Assembly: GCF_010119935.1 (NCBI RefSeq) | Contig: NZ_CP048209.1 | Location: 467,501 to 531,500 of the forward strand | Direction: 5' to 3' | DNA from: Paenibacillus lycopersici | Lineage (GTDB): Bacteria; Bacillota; Bacilli; Paenibacillales; Paenibacillaceae | DNA length: 64,000 nucleotides | Shown here: positions 54,601-63,126 of the stretch, piece after piece | How the letters are laid out: each line of letters opens with the position of its first letter | Numbering within the stretch: position 1 is the first letter of the stretch | Notes under the pieces: model-generated | The model's input: the letters and a program-made list of their open reading frames with translations, nothing else | Database searches by the model: none | What the model was told of the DNA's origin: nothing | Translations under genes and position numbers: made by a program

Positions 54601-56799
54601 TTGTCGGGCGGCATGTTAACGCCGTCGTTCCTTCCCGGGACGTACAAGGCGAGCGTGGACAATAACGTTAGCAGCGTTACGATTAAGCCGACGGCAGCGG
54701 ATCCGTCGCATGCAACAATTACGGTCAGCCTGTACAACGGAAGCGGAGCGTTGGTAAGCGGCCCGTCGCCGGTAGCCAGCGGCACGGCATCGCCGTCACT
54801 GGCGCTTGGCGTAGGGAGCAACACGATTAGTCTGTCGGTTACGGCAGAGGATGGAACGACGAAGACATACACGGTAACGGTAACGCGAGGCGCAAGCAGC
54901 AACGCGGAATTGAGTCATTTAACGTTATCGAGCGGCACGCTTACCCCGGCGTTCGGGGGAACGTATACGGCAGCCGTGGGCAATAGCGTGAGCAGCATCA
55001 CGGTGACGGCGACATTCTCGGATGCTGCCAATGCCACGGCTGCGGCAAGCGTCTATGATGGTGACGGTACATTAGCGAGCGGGCCGCATCCGTTGACCGG
55101 CGGGGCAGAGTCGCCATCGCTTCCGCTGAGCGTAGGGAGCAATACGATCTCGATCCTCGTGACGGCGCAGGACGGCGTGTCCAGAACATACACGGTTACG
55201 GTAACGCGGGCAGCACTCAGCAACGGTGCGGATTTAAGCGGGTTAGTCTTATCGAACGGTACGCTAAGCCCGGGGTTCGAACCGTTCAGAACCGACTATA
55301 CATCAAGCGTGGACAATAGCGTCGATAACGTGACAGTTACGATTGAGGCGCCTGATGAAGACATGAGCGAGATGACGGTAAGTGTCTATAATAGCTCCGG
55401 AACGCTCATAGGCGGACCATTCGATATGTCGAGCGGTACGGCAGCTTTTTCACTCCCGCTGGTCGTGGGGAGCAATGAGATTGCTATCATCGTCAGGACA
55501 AATGACAATGTAACGAATACGTATAAGGTCAAGATCGCTCGAGCTGCAGCGCCTGCCATAGGCGGGGGAGCGATGCCGCCGGTGAACATCCCGTTGGTCG
55601 ACGATCAGCCGGTTATCGATTTGAATGGGCAAGAATTCGATTTGGAAGACATCGATACCAATCAGCCATACGCTGCGCTTGAAGCAACGCCGCAAGATGG
55701 TGTCGTCATTGTTAATATTCCCGCGAGTGTTTTGACGGAGCTGGCCATACAGAATCCCGGTTTCTATCTCGAATTGAAGACGCCATACGGGAGCTACCAA
55801 GTACCGGTCGATTTAGCATTAATCATTCCGGAATTGCCGAAATGGATGGCGAAGTACAATCTGCAGGCTGCCGATCTCGGCTTCAAGTTCGTATTGACCG
55901 ATAGATCGGAGGATCCAACCCTTCAGTCCGCGCTTGAAGAGGACCTGCCGGGTGGTGAAGCGATAAGCGATATGGTTGATTTTCACCTGGAGATCGTGAA
56001 TAGGAAGACGGGCCAATCGATCGGTACGGTGGAGCGCTTCTCGCAGGCGATTACCCGAATCCTTCCATTGTCCGGGCGCGTTAGCGGCATGCCGAAGCAA
56101 TGGGGCGCGTTCCGCTACAACGAAACGACGAAGCAGTACGAGTTTGTCCCTGCCCGAACCGTATCGATCGACGGGCTAACGTACGCGTTGATCCGCTCTT
56201 ACTCGAATAGTGTCTATGTCGTAGTGGACCATGCAATAAGTTTTAAGGATGTTAATCGAGGATGGTCGAAGCCGCTCATTGAGCTGGCCGCATCGAAGGG
56301 GATTATTCAAGGTACGGGAGATGGCAAGTTCGAACCGGCTCGAACGGTAACGCGGGCGGAGTTCGTTACAATGCTCGTTCGGGCATTAGGACGCGGCGGT
56401 TCCGCTGACAGCTCGTCACCCTATAACGATGTAAAGCCCGACGCATGGTATTCCGAAGCGGTAGTGGATGCAAAGTCGCTTGGACTGTTGGATTTTGCAG
56501 GCGGTCGGATTTTTCTGCCGAATCGACCGCTGACACGCGAGGAGATGGCGAGCATGTTGGCGGCCGCATTGACGATGGAGCATGTTCCGATCCCCGGTAA
56601 ATATGTCGATTTGGAAGCGTATCAAGATGTCGGAAGCATACAAGCGGCCTACCTGGAAAGTGTGAGGACGATGATACGACTTAACATCATGACAGGAACA
56701 GGTGCGGATACGTTCAGCCCGAAGGAGACGACGACGCGCGAGCAAGCGGCGGCCGTTATTATTAGAACGCTGCAAGCGCTTGGATGGTTAGACATTTAA
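51622..56799 (+). CDS. Giant surface protein: NHL propeller, cadherin-like repeats, SLH anchor
   Basis: A 1725-aa exported protein. The signal peptide spans residues 1-33 (FKIRRLLMLFAVCLLVTELL). Six NHL repeats (~36-372; consensus AVDSAGNLYIADTYNNRIRKV) would form a propeller. Nine cadherin-like domains (~375-1310; each begins SSNADLSGLxLSxGxLxP and ends EDGTTKTYTVTV) follow. A ~220-aa linker domain leads to three SLH domains (1539-1725; FKDVNRGWSKPLIELAASKG, FEPARTVTRAEFVTML, FSPKETTTREQAAAVI). The ATG 51622 follows GGAGGGGTAG. Repeats 3-5 recur as repeats 6-8 (about 939 bp apart). Likely an S-layer-attached stalk presenting a binding propeller; ligand unknown. Confidence 0.88.
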   Translation: MGFKIRRLLMLFAVCLLVTELLTGLIPIRDARVFAGTGGEIYTFAGGNYGDSGDGGSATDAELSNPSAVAVDGSGNLYIADTDNNKIRKVLTDGSISTVAGNGNYGYAGDEGQAVEAELRSPAGVAIDSAGNLYIADKYNNRVRRVAPDGVITTIAGTGSSDYAGDNGPAVDAALSSPSGVAVDSAGNLYIADTSNHRIRKVDTTGFITTVAGSDDSGYSGDGGPAVDARLYYPNAVAVDDAGNLYIADTYNNRIRKVDISGNISTVAGTSGTDGYSGDGGLAVDAQLNEPEGITVDGSGNLYIADTDNNRIRKVIPNGIIMTITGTGTAGYSGDGAPGKLAEIDGPAGLAMSSGGDMYIADKYNYAIRKQVTYIPSSDASLTNIVLSSGTLSPAFAPGTFEYAASVVNGVSSIRVTPTTSDSLITVKVNGESVASGSQSGDITLDVGSNTITLAALAEDGVTTKTYTITIERLRSSNANLSQLTLSGGPLSPAFAPNITSYTANASQSEITVTPTMADAMATVKVNGATVANGAASPLIPLAVGITAITIDVTAQDGTTTKTYTINVTRTISSNADLSGLVLSNGTLSPTFRAETTNYTASVGNGVSSITVKPTVADGSSAVSVNDVPVTSGGASASLPLIVGSNAITVKVTAEDGTVKTYTVTVSRAASSNADLSGLELSGGMLTPSFLPGTYKANVGNNVSNVTIKPTAADPAHATVTVSLYNGSGTLVSGPSPVASGAASPSLALDVGSNTISLSVTAEDGTTRTYTVTVTRGASGNAELSDLTLSSGTLTPAFGGTYTAAVGNSVSSITVTATFSDAANATAAASVYDNDGTLASGPHTLASGAESTSLPLSVGRNVISILVTAQDGSLRTYTVTVTRAALGGSADLSGLILSGGTLSPVFDADTTSYTSIVGNSVNSITLTPTTEDGRAAVSVNDEPIISGGTSTIPLAAGSNAIAVKVTAEDGTIKTYTVTVSRAAGSNADLSDLELSGGMLTPSFLPGTYKASVDNNVSSVTIKPTAADPSHATITVSLYNGSGALVSGPSPVASGTASPSLALGVGSNTISLSVTAEDGTTKTYTVTVTRGASSNAELSHLTLSSGTLTPAFGGTYTAAVGNSVSSITVTATFSDAANATAAASVYDGDGTLASGPHPLTGGAESPSLPLSVGSNTISILVTAQDGVSRTYTVTVTRAALSNGADLSGLVLSNGTLSPGFEPFRTDYTSSVDNSVDNVTVTIEAPDEDMSEMTVSVYNSSGTLIGGPFDMSSGTAAFSLPLVVGSNEIAIIVRTNDNVTNTYKVKIARAAAPAIGGGAMPPVNIPLVDDQPVIDLNGQEFDLEDIDTNQPYAALEATPQDGVVIVNIPASVLTELAIQNPGFYLELKTPYGSYQVPVDLALIIPELPKWMAKYNLQAADLGFKFVLTDRSEDPTLQSALEEDLPGGEAISDMVDFHLEIVNRKTGQSIGTVERFSQAITRILPLSGRVSGMPKQWGAFRYNETTKQYEFVPARTVSIDGLTYALIRSYSNSVYVVVDHAISFKDVNRGWSKPLIELAASKGIIQGTGDGKFEPARTVTRAEFVTMLVRALGRGGSADSSSPYNDVKPDAWYSEAVVDAKSLGLLDFAGGRIFLPNRPLTREEMASMLAAALTMEHVPIPGKYVDLEAYQDVGSIQAAYLESVRTMIRLNIMTGTGADTFSPKETTTREQAAAVIIRTLQALGWLDI

Positions 56800-56814
56800 A
56801 TGAGATTCAATACG

Positions 56815-56854
56815 ATCCGCATGAGTCGGCAGTCCCCGATTCATGCGGATTTTG
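56815..56854 (+). terminator. Terminator after the NHL/SLH gene
   Basis: A 15-bp stem, ATCCGCATGAGTCGG (56815-56829) with CCGATTCATGCGGAT (56836-56850), one G-T pair, followed by TTT. It could act on both strands; the minus-strand kinase gene converges here. Confidence 0.85.
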
Positions 56855-56921
56855 TTACGGTAGATTTCAGACCGATTGCAAGCGGTCGTTCCCAGCTTGA
56901 CGAGAGAGCGCGGGAAGTCGT

Positions 56922-58337
56922 CTAAATCGGCGGAGAGATAGGTAACCGGATCCGAAACGTCGTTTCCGCGTCCGGTATACTGTTCATTTCCAGAGTGCCC
57001 TGGTGGGCCAGGGAGATATCCTTGACGATAGATAAGCCGATTCCCAATCCTTCTCCCTTTCGGCTGCCGTCCACGCGGTAGAAGCGTTCGAAGATGTGCT
57101 TCTGATGCTCGACGGGAATTCCTTTGCCCTTATCCTTAACGATGATGGCAGCTGCCTGATCGTCCGCTGTCAGCTCAATGCCGAGATAGTGCCCATCCTT
57201 GCCATATCGGAGCGCATTGTCCATGAGATTGCGCAATGCTCTCTCGATAAGCGGAGCATCGATAAGGAGATGAATATCCGCATCGGGCATTTCGACGTCC
57301 AACTCCACTTGATCTCCATCGAGTATCATGATGTATTCCACCGCGATTTTACGAATGATCTCCGATAAATTATGATTCTCCAGATGAATAGCGACGACTT
57401 CCTCGTCTTGACGGGAGACTTCAAGCATTTGATCCAACAGCTTGTCCATATATCGGCAGCGCTGGAGAATGATTTTGGCCCTGGTCTGGAGCTCTTGCTG
57501 GTCCGTATAATTGCCTGTGCGAATCATCTCGGCGCAGCCCAGCATTGTCGTCAGGGGCGTTCGCAAATCATGCGACAGGTTAGATAGAAGGAGCTTGCGT
57601 TTATTCTCGAACTGCTGGATTTCTCCGAATTGGGAATGGATTCGCTGGGCCATCGAATTATAATGCCTCGTAAGCTGGCCAAGCTCGTCTTTGGAGCGAT
57701 CTATTAGTTCCGCAACAGGAGAATGGCTTTGGAGGTTCAGTTGATTCACCGCGTTGTTTAGTTTGCGGATTCTTTTATTAATTCTGGAGAAAATCCATAA
57801 ACCAAGCAGGAATGGAATCGAGAACGACAAAATGAGCGGAGCGACCAAGGTCAAAAGAGATTTGTGCGAACGAATCAGAAAATACATCTCGCCTTGCTTC
57901 ATCGCGGAGGCAGGAAGGCTGAGGAGCATGAAATACGATTGCCCGTCCCTGGATGCCGGAGTGAGGATATGTACTTCATCGTTTTTTAAGTATCCCTCCG
58001 GCATATTCTGCATAAGCAGCGCTAGATCATGAAACGTAAAAATTGGATTGAGTCCCGCGGTATCATAGATGGGCCGTCCGTTATCGTCCATCCACAAAAA
58101 TCGGATGGAGGGATGTTCTTCATGGGCGCGATCCAGAGTCGACTTCAACGTGTCCTTCCCCAGCTCGGGCCGTTCCTCTATCGAATCCACAATAGCGTGC
58201 GCGAGCGGGTTCAGCTCGAACAGAGCATAGCCCTTATTCGCCATCTTACCGATCCAGACCGATGAATAGCCGAACAATACCATACTGAGGGCGGCACTGA
58301 CAACGAGCAACAGCCATAGCTTGGTCCTTAATATCAT
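56922..58337 (-). CDS. Sensor histidine kinase
   Basis: A 471-aa membrane kinase. Two membrane segments (about 7-27 and 165-185) enclose an extracytoplasmic sensor of ~135 residues, followed by HAMP. The H-box LSNLSHDLRTPLTTML holds the phospho-His near residue 255. The ATPase shows the N-box (LRNLMDNALRYGKDG), G1 (IVKDKGKGIP) and G2 (GEGLGIGLSIVKDI). Its start overlaps the response regulator stop by 4 bp, so they form one operon. The signal is unknown. Confidence 0.93.
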   Translation of the reverse strand: MILRTKLWLLLVVSAALSMVLFGYSSVWIGKMANKGYALFELNPLAHAIVDSIEERPELGKDTLKSTLDRAHEEHPSIRFLWMDDNGRPIYDTAGLNPIFTFHDLALLMQNMPEGYLKNDEVHILTPASRDGQSYFMLLSLPASAMKQGEMYFLIRSHKSLLTLVAPLILSFSIPFLLGLWIFSRINKRIRKLNNAVNQLNLQSHSPVAELIDRSKDELGQLTRHYNSMAQRIHSQFGEIQQFENKRKLLLSNLSHDLRTPLTTMLGCAEMIRTGNYTDQQELQTRAKIILQRCRYMDKLLDQMLEVSRQDEEVVAIHLENHNLSEIIRKIAVEYIMILDGDQVELDVEMPDADIHLLIDAPLIERALRNLMDNALRYGKDGHYLGIELTADDQAAAIIVKDKGKGIPVEHQKHIFERFYRVDGSRKGEGLGIGLSIVKDISLAHQGTLEMNSIPDAETTFRIRLPISPPI

Positions 58338-59020
58338 CTTTCGACTCCCGTCAAACGATAACCTACACCGCGTATCGCTTGAATCGCCCAGGGAGAGTCC
58401 GCACGTTCCAGCTGCTTGCGCAGCCGGCTCATGTACACGCTTAAATTGTTATCGTCATAATGTTCATGCTGCCATACTTGTCGATAGATTTCGAGTTTAG
58501 TCATCACGCGGTCGGGATTCTTCATGAGGAGCTGCATCAAATCGCGCTCGACCGAAGTCAAAGCTATCTTCTCGTCATGAACGAGCATGAAATAATTATC
58601 GACATCGAGAATGAGCTTGTTCAAACGAATGATGACAGACGTGTGGGCGGATACCGGATAACGCCTGCGCAGAACGGCTTGAATGCGGGCGATCAACTCC
58701 ATGGGGCTAAATGGCTTGGTCATATAATCATCGGCGCCGAGGCCAAGCGTGGTGATTTTATCCTGCTCTTGCCTTCTTGCGCTGACCACGATAGTCAGCG
58801 TGTTCAAACGACGATTGCGCAAGTAAGAGAGTACCTTGAAGCCGTCGCTATCCTCCATCATCAGATCCAGAACGATCACATCGATCGGCGTTGACTCTAA
58901 TCGTTCGATCGCTTGTCGCCCGGATACGGCTTCGAACGCGATCATACCTGACTGTTCGACATGGGTACGGATCATTTCGCGGATTTGAGGATCATCGTCA
59001 ACAACAAGAATTTTTTCCAT
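58334..59020 (-). CDS. OmpR/PhoB-family response regulator
   Basis: A 228-aa regulator. The receiver domain has acidic DDD at 8-10, the phospho-acceptor Asp52 in VIVLDLMMED and Lys in DYMTKPFSP. The C-terminal winged helix ends with VYMSRLRKQLE and IRGVGYRL. Ribosome site GAGGAAGAG. Coupled to the kinase gene. No targets can be read here; the neighbouring SLH-protein and UxaA-type genes are candidates by position only. Confidence 0.94.
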   Translation of the reverse strand: MEKILVVDDDPQIREMIRTHVEQSGMIAFEAVSGRQAIERLESTPIDVIVLDLMMEDSDGFKVLSYLRNRRLNTLTIVVSARRQEQDKITTLGLGADDYMTKPFSPMELIARIQAVLRRRYPVSAHTSVIIRLNKLILDVDNYFMLVHDEKIALTSVERDLMQLLMKNPDRVMTKLEIYRQVWQHEHYDDNNLSVYMSRLRKQLERADSPWAIQAIRGVGYRLTGVER

Positions 59021-59320
59021 TCAAGGCTCTTCCTCACTGTCTAAAGAGTTTAATTAGTACGATAATAGCATGTTCCGATGATAATTGTCTCTTTCTGGAT
59101 GAGCGTGTCGAATCCGATCAAGCAGCTGTTTTTATTTTCCCATTCCTATTCACTAAGACAACCGGAATCCGACTCTCGTGATATAATCTTACCAAAGATG
59201 CAAGTTGGCCTTATAATAATAGATAATTTGAAAGCGTCTCCATACCAAGCGTTCGGATGACGCAGGAAATAACTCAATTGCATGTCAGTAGGAAATTTAC
59301 GTCAAGGGAGCCGATCATCG

Positions 59321-62023
59321 ATGGATGTCGTTTACCAATTTGAAGAAGTGGCCAGACTTCCTCTGCCCGGGGATAACTGCGCCGTTGCGATTCGCCAATT
59401 GAACGCCGGTACCGTCATACGGTATGAAAGCCAATCCTTCGTTTTGGATTGCACGGTGATGGAGGGCCATCGATTCGCGGTCCAAGCGATCGCTCCCGGC
59501 GAAGAGCTGCTTTCGTGGCAGCTGCCTTTCGGCGTGGCGCTGAAGCCGATTGATCCCGGCCATTACGTGATCAACGCTACCGTCCTGGGAGCGCTAGGCG
59601 TGCGCAAGCTGGCATTCTCGCTGCCGCCCGAGCCCAATTTCGCGGATCAGGTTCATCCTTATATTCTGGACGAGGCGAACTTCCGGCCTGCCCCGGCATC
59701 GCCGACCTATACGGAGACGCGCACCTTCATGGGATATCGCCGCCATGAAGACCGCGGGGTAGGCACGCGCAACTACATCGTGCTGCTTGGCACCACCTCG
59801 CAGACGGGCAGCTATGTGAGACAGCTTGCCGCCCGGCTGCAGGACGAATGCAGGCACTATCCGAATATCGACGGGATCGTTCCCGCGGCGCATACGGAGG
59901 GCGGCACTTCGAAGCCGAATAACGCGGACTTGCTGCTGCGAACGCTCGCCGGTTTCATGGTCAATCCGAATGTCGGCGCGGTATTGCTCGTCGATTACGG
60001 CAATGAATCGATCACGAACAAGATGGTGGAGGCGTATGCGCGCGAGCATGGCTACCCGATCGACGACGTGCTGCATAAGTTCGTATCGCTCGCGAGCAGC
60101 TTCGAAGAGGAGCTGGTCGCAGGCGAAGCGTTAGTGCGCGAGTGGCTGCCGACGGTCAATGCGATGCAGCGGACGCCCGAATCCATCCGCCACTTGCGAA
60201 TCGGCTTGCAGTGCGGCGGTTCGGACGCCTTCTCCGGCGTATCCGCGAATCCGCTGCTCGGCTGGATTTCGGAAGAGCTGGTGCGTTACGGCGGCGCGGC
60301 CAGCCTGGCCGAAACCGACGAGTTGATCGGCGCGGAGCCCTATATCCTGTCGAAAGTACGCAATGTGGAAACCGCGCGCAAATTCCTGGAGCTTGTCGAC
60401 CGGTTCAAGGAGCGTACGTCCTGGCACGGCACCAGCGCGGAAGGCAATCCGTCCGGCGGTAACATGTATCGCGGCTTGTACAACATCTATCTCAAATCGA
60501 TAGGCGCCGCCATGAAGAAAGACCCTGCGACGCGGATCGATTTCGCAACCGAATACGGGGAGCTCATGAAGGATGGCGGCTACTATTTCATGGACAGTCC
60601 GGGGAATGACCTGGAGAGCATCGCCGGACAGGTGGCCGCAGGCTGCAACATGATCTTCTTTACGACGGGGAATGGCTCGATCACCAATTTCCCGTACGTG
60701 CCGACGGTCAAGGTGGTCACGACGACGCGCCGCTTCCAATTGCTGTCGAACGATATGGACGTGAACGCGGGGCAGTATCTGGAAGGCAAGCCGATGGATG
60801 AGCTGGGGCAAGAGGTCTTCGAATTGGCCATCCGAATCGCCTCCGGCCAGCGGAGCGTCGGCGAGAAGGCGGGGCATGCCCAGGTACAGATTTGGCGCAA
60901 TTGGCAGCAGAACGATACGAGCCGGCTGGAGACGCTGCTGCACGCTCCCGCGCCGACCGGAGCGCCGATCGAGATCCGGGAGGATGCCGCGGCGATGGCG
61001 AACCCGATCCAATTTACCTTTACCCGGCAGCGTGATCGGCTATCCAGCGACAATATCGGCTTGATCGTGCCGACCAGCCTTTGCGCCGGGCAGGTCGCGG
61101 GCATGATTACGCGACGGCTGAACGAGCAAGGAGCGGGACAGTCCGGTCTCTCGGGCTTTGTCGCGCTGGCGCATACGGAGGGCTGCGGCACGTCGGGCGG
61201 GCCGGCGGAATCGCTATTCGCCCGCACGATGCTCGGCTACATCACGCATCCGATGGTGGCGCATTGTTTGCTGCTGGAGCATGGCTGCGAGAAAACGCAC
61301 AACGATTATATGCGCCATCAGATGGAAGTGAACGGCGTGGATGCGAGCCGGCTCGGCTATGCCAGCATCCAGCTCGACGGCGGAATCGCCAAGGTGAGCG
61401 AGAAGGTCGAGGCGTGGTTCGCCGACCGATTAGCCGCGGCCGAGCCTGCGGAGAAGGCGGCCGTCGGACTGGAAGGACTGCGTATCGGGATCATGAGCGA
61501 CGGTGCCATTACCTACGATGCCGGCGAGCAGCTGGCAGCGCTGGCCAAGGCGATTGCCGGAGCGGGAGGCGTGGTCGTCGTGCCTGAGAATAGCGGATTG
61601 CTCGCCGCGGCTTCATTCCGCCGACAGCTATTTGCTTCGTCGGAAGTCCAGCCGTCCGTCGCCTACGGGGAACATGTCCGCCGCTGCGGATTCCACATCA
61701 TGGAGACGCCGACGACGCATTGGGTGGAGACGGTCACGGGACTCGCGGCGACCGGCGTGGAACTCGTGATTGCGCTGATCGGCAATCGTCCGATGCAGAC
61801 GCATCCGTTCGTCCCGATGCTGCAAATCACGTCAGAGCAGGCTATGCTGCAGAAGCATGAACAAGATATCGACTTGGTGCTCTCGGGCAGCCCGGCTTTA
61901 TGGGCGAATCAAATTCTCGAGCGCGGCAAGCAAGTGTTGGAGCATACGTATGCGCCGCGTCTCTACCGGCAGGGCAATATCGATTTCCAATTAACGCGGG
62001 GTTATTTGGGCGTATCGCTGTAA
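59321..62023 (+). CDS. Double-length UxaA-family (altronate/galactarate dehydratase-like) hydrolase
   Basis: A 900-aa protein; single UxaA enzymes are about 500 aa. Residues ~1-95 resemble the SAF-type N-terminal domain. The first hydrolase half follows (GYRRHEDRGVGTRNYIVLLG, then AHTEGG near 190), with a C-terminal dehydratase domain (RIGLQCGGSDAFSGVSANPLLG; ATEYGELMKDGGYYFMDSPG). A second N-like domain begins near 590 (DNIGLIVPTSLCAGQVA; AHTEGCGTSGG near 618; LLEHGCEKTHNDY near 653). The metal or cluster cysteines expected in the first half are missing but occur in the second half. I chose ATG 59321 (GGGAG upstream); ATG 59282 is possible. The substrate is probably a sugar acid. Confidence 0.82.
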   Translation: MDVVYQFEEVARLPLPGDNCAVAIRQLNAGTVIRYESQSFVLDCTVMEGHRFAVQAIAPGEELLSWQLPFGVALKPIDPGHYVINATVLGALGVRKLAFSLPPEPNFADQVHPYILDEANFRPAPASPTYTETRTFMGYRRHEDRGVGTRNYIVLLGTTSQTGSYVRQLAARLQDECRHYPNIDGIVPAAHTEGGTSKPNNADLLLRTLAGFMVNPNVGAVLLVDYGNESITNKMVEAYAREHGYPIDDVLHKFVSLASSFEEELVAGEALVREWLPTVNAMQRTPESIRHLRIGLQCGGSDAFSGVSANPLLGWISEELVRYGGAASLAETDELIGAEPYILSKVRNVETARKFLELVDRFKERTSWHGTSAEGNPSGGNMYRGLYNIYLKSIGAAMKKDPATRIDFATEYGELMKDGGYYFMDSPGNDLESIAGQVAAGCNMIFFTTGNGSITNFPYVPTVKVVTTTRRFQLLSNDMDVNAGQYLEGKPMDELGQEVFELAIRIASGQRSVGEKAGHAQVQIWRNWQQNDTSRLETLLHAPAPTGAPIEIREDAAAMANPIQFTFTRQRDRLSSDNIGLIVPTSLCAGQVAGMITRRLNEQGAGQSGLSGFVALAHTEGCGTSGGPAESLFARTMLGYITHPMVAHCLLLEHGCEKTHNDYMRHQMEVNGVDASRLGYASIQLDGGIAKVSEKVEAWFADRLAAAEPAEKAAVGLEGLRIGIMSDGAITYDAGEQLAALAKAIAGAGGVVVVPENSGLLAAASFRRQLFASSEVQPSVAYGEHVRRCGFHIMETPTTHWVETVTGLAATGVELVIALIGNRPMQTHPFVPMLQITSEQAMLQKHEQDIDLVLSGSPALWANQILERGKQVLEHTYAPRLYRQGNIDFQLTRGYLGVSL

Positions 62024-62054
62024 GGCAGACAGCTATGAAAGTGAGGACCGCACA

Positions 62055-63020
62055 ATGTCGAACACACGATTAACCAAACGGCCGCTGGGCAGTACCGGCC
62101 TGCTCGTAACGCCGCTATGCCTTGGAGCCGCTCCGCTCGGGGATATGCCGGAAACCTTTCAATACGGCACGCCGGAAGAACAAGCGTTGGTGACGCTGCG
62201 TACCGCCTTTGAGAGCCCGATCAACTTCCTGGATACGGCCGCATCCTATGGCTTGGGCGAGAGCGAGCGGCGGATCGGCAAGGCCATTCAAGCGAACGGC
62301 GGACTTCCGGCGGGTTACGTGCTGGCCACCAAGGCCGACCGCGACTTCGCGACAGGCGACTTCAGCGGCGAACAGATCAAACGTTCCGTCGAAGAAAGTC
62401 TCGAACGCCTGGGTCTGGATCGCCTGCAATACGTATATATCCACGATCCCGAGCATACCACCTTCGAGAATGTCATGGGAACCGGCGGACCGTTAGCGGT
62501 ATTGCGGAAGTTTCAAGAAGAGGGCGTCATCGATCATATCGGCATATCCGGCGGGCCGATCGATATGCTCATCCGTTATGTAGAGACGGGAGCGTTCAGC
62601 GCGGTGGAAACCCATAATCGCTATACGCTGCTCAATCGGTCGGCCGAGCCGTTGCTTGAGGCTGCGAGCCGCATGGGCGTCGCCGTCATCAACGGCGCTC
62701 CTTACGGCAGCGGCATATTGGCCAAAGGTCCGGATGCTTACGCCCGTTATGCGTATAGCGAAGCTTCGCCGATCGTATTGGACAGAGCGCGTTCGTTCGC
62801 CAATACGTGCCGGGAATTCGATGTGCCGTTGGCTGCCGCGGCGCTTCAATTCTCGCTTCGCGATCCGCGAATTACGAGCACGGTCGTCGGCATGAGCAAA
62901 CCGGAACGCATCGCGCAGACGGTGGAGCTCGCGAATTACCCGATTGCCCCCGAGCTGTGGCAGGCGCTCGACGCCTTCGGCTACGATATGGACGATCCCG
63001 AAGCGAATCGATTCGCTTAA
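62055..63020 (+). CDS. Aldo/keto reductase
   Basis: A 321-aa NAD(P)-dependent TIM-barrel oxidoreductase. KRPLGSTGLLVTPLCLGAAPLG, the catalytic Asp/Tyr in INFLDTAASYGLGESERRIG, VLATKADRD (Lys) and YVYIHDPEH (His) are present. The overall look is that of the D-threo-aldose 1-dehydrogenase/L-fucose dehydrogenase branch. It starts 31 nt after the UxaA-like gene, so the two probably act on one sugar or sugar-acid pathway; this is inference. The stop overlaps an AAGCGAATC/GATTCGCTT palindrome (63001-63018). Confidence 0.88.
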   Translation: MSNTRLTKRPLGSTGLLVTPLCLGAAPLGDMPETFQYGTPEEQALVTLRTAFESPINFLDTAASYGLGESERRIGKAIQANGGLPAGYVLATKADRDFATGDFSGEQIKRSVEESLERLGLDRLQYVYIHDPEHTTFENVMGTGGPLAVLRKFQEEGVIDHIGISGGPIDMLIRYVETGAFSAVETHNRYTLLNRSAEPLLEAASRMGVAVINGAPYGSGILAKGPDAYARYAYSEASPIVLDRARSFANTCREFDVPLAAAALQFSLRDPRITSTVVGMSKPERIAQTVELANYPIAPELWQALDAFGYDMDDPEANRFA

Positions 63021-63048
63021 GGGATAATTTTCGATAGATTCTCAGCAA

Positions 63049-63094
63049 CCTTTTAGGTAGATTTAAGCTTCCTTTTAGGATCGTTCCGCATAAT
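63049..63094 (+). promoter_or_regulatory. Direct repeats and -10 before the htrA-like gene
   Basis: CCTTTTAGG occurs at 63049-63057 and 63071-63079, 22 bp apart (two helical turns). CATAAT at 63089-63094 is a possible -10, but there is no good -35. This arrangement is typical of response-regulator-activated promoters; htrA is under CssR in B. subtilis. Confidence 0.5.
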
Positions 63095-63126
63095 GGAGTC
63101 ATCCAGAACACGGGAGGATGATTCTA

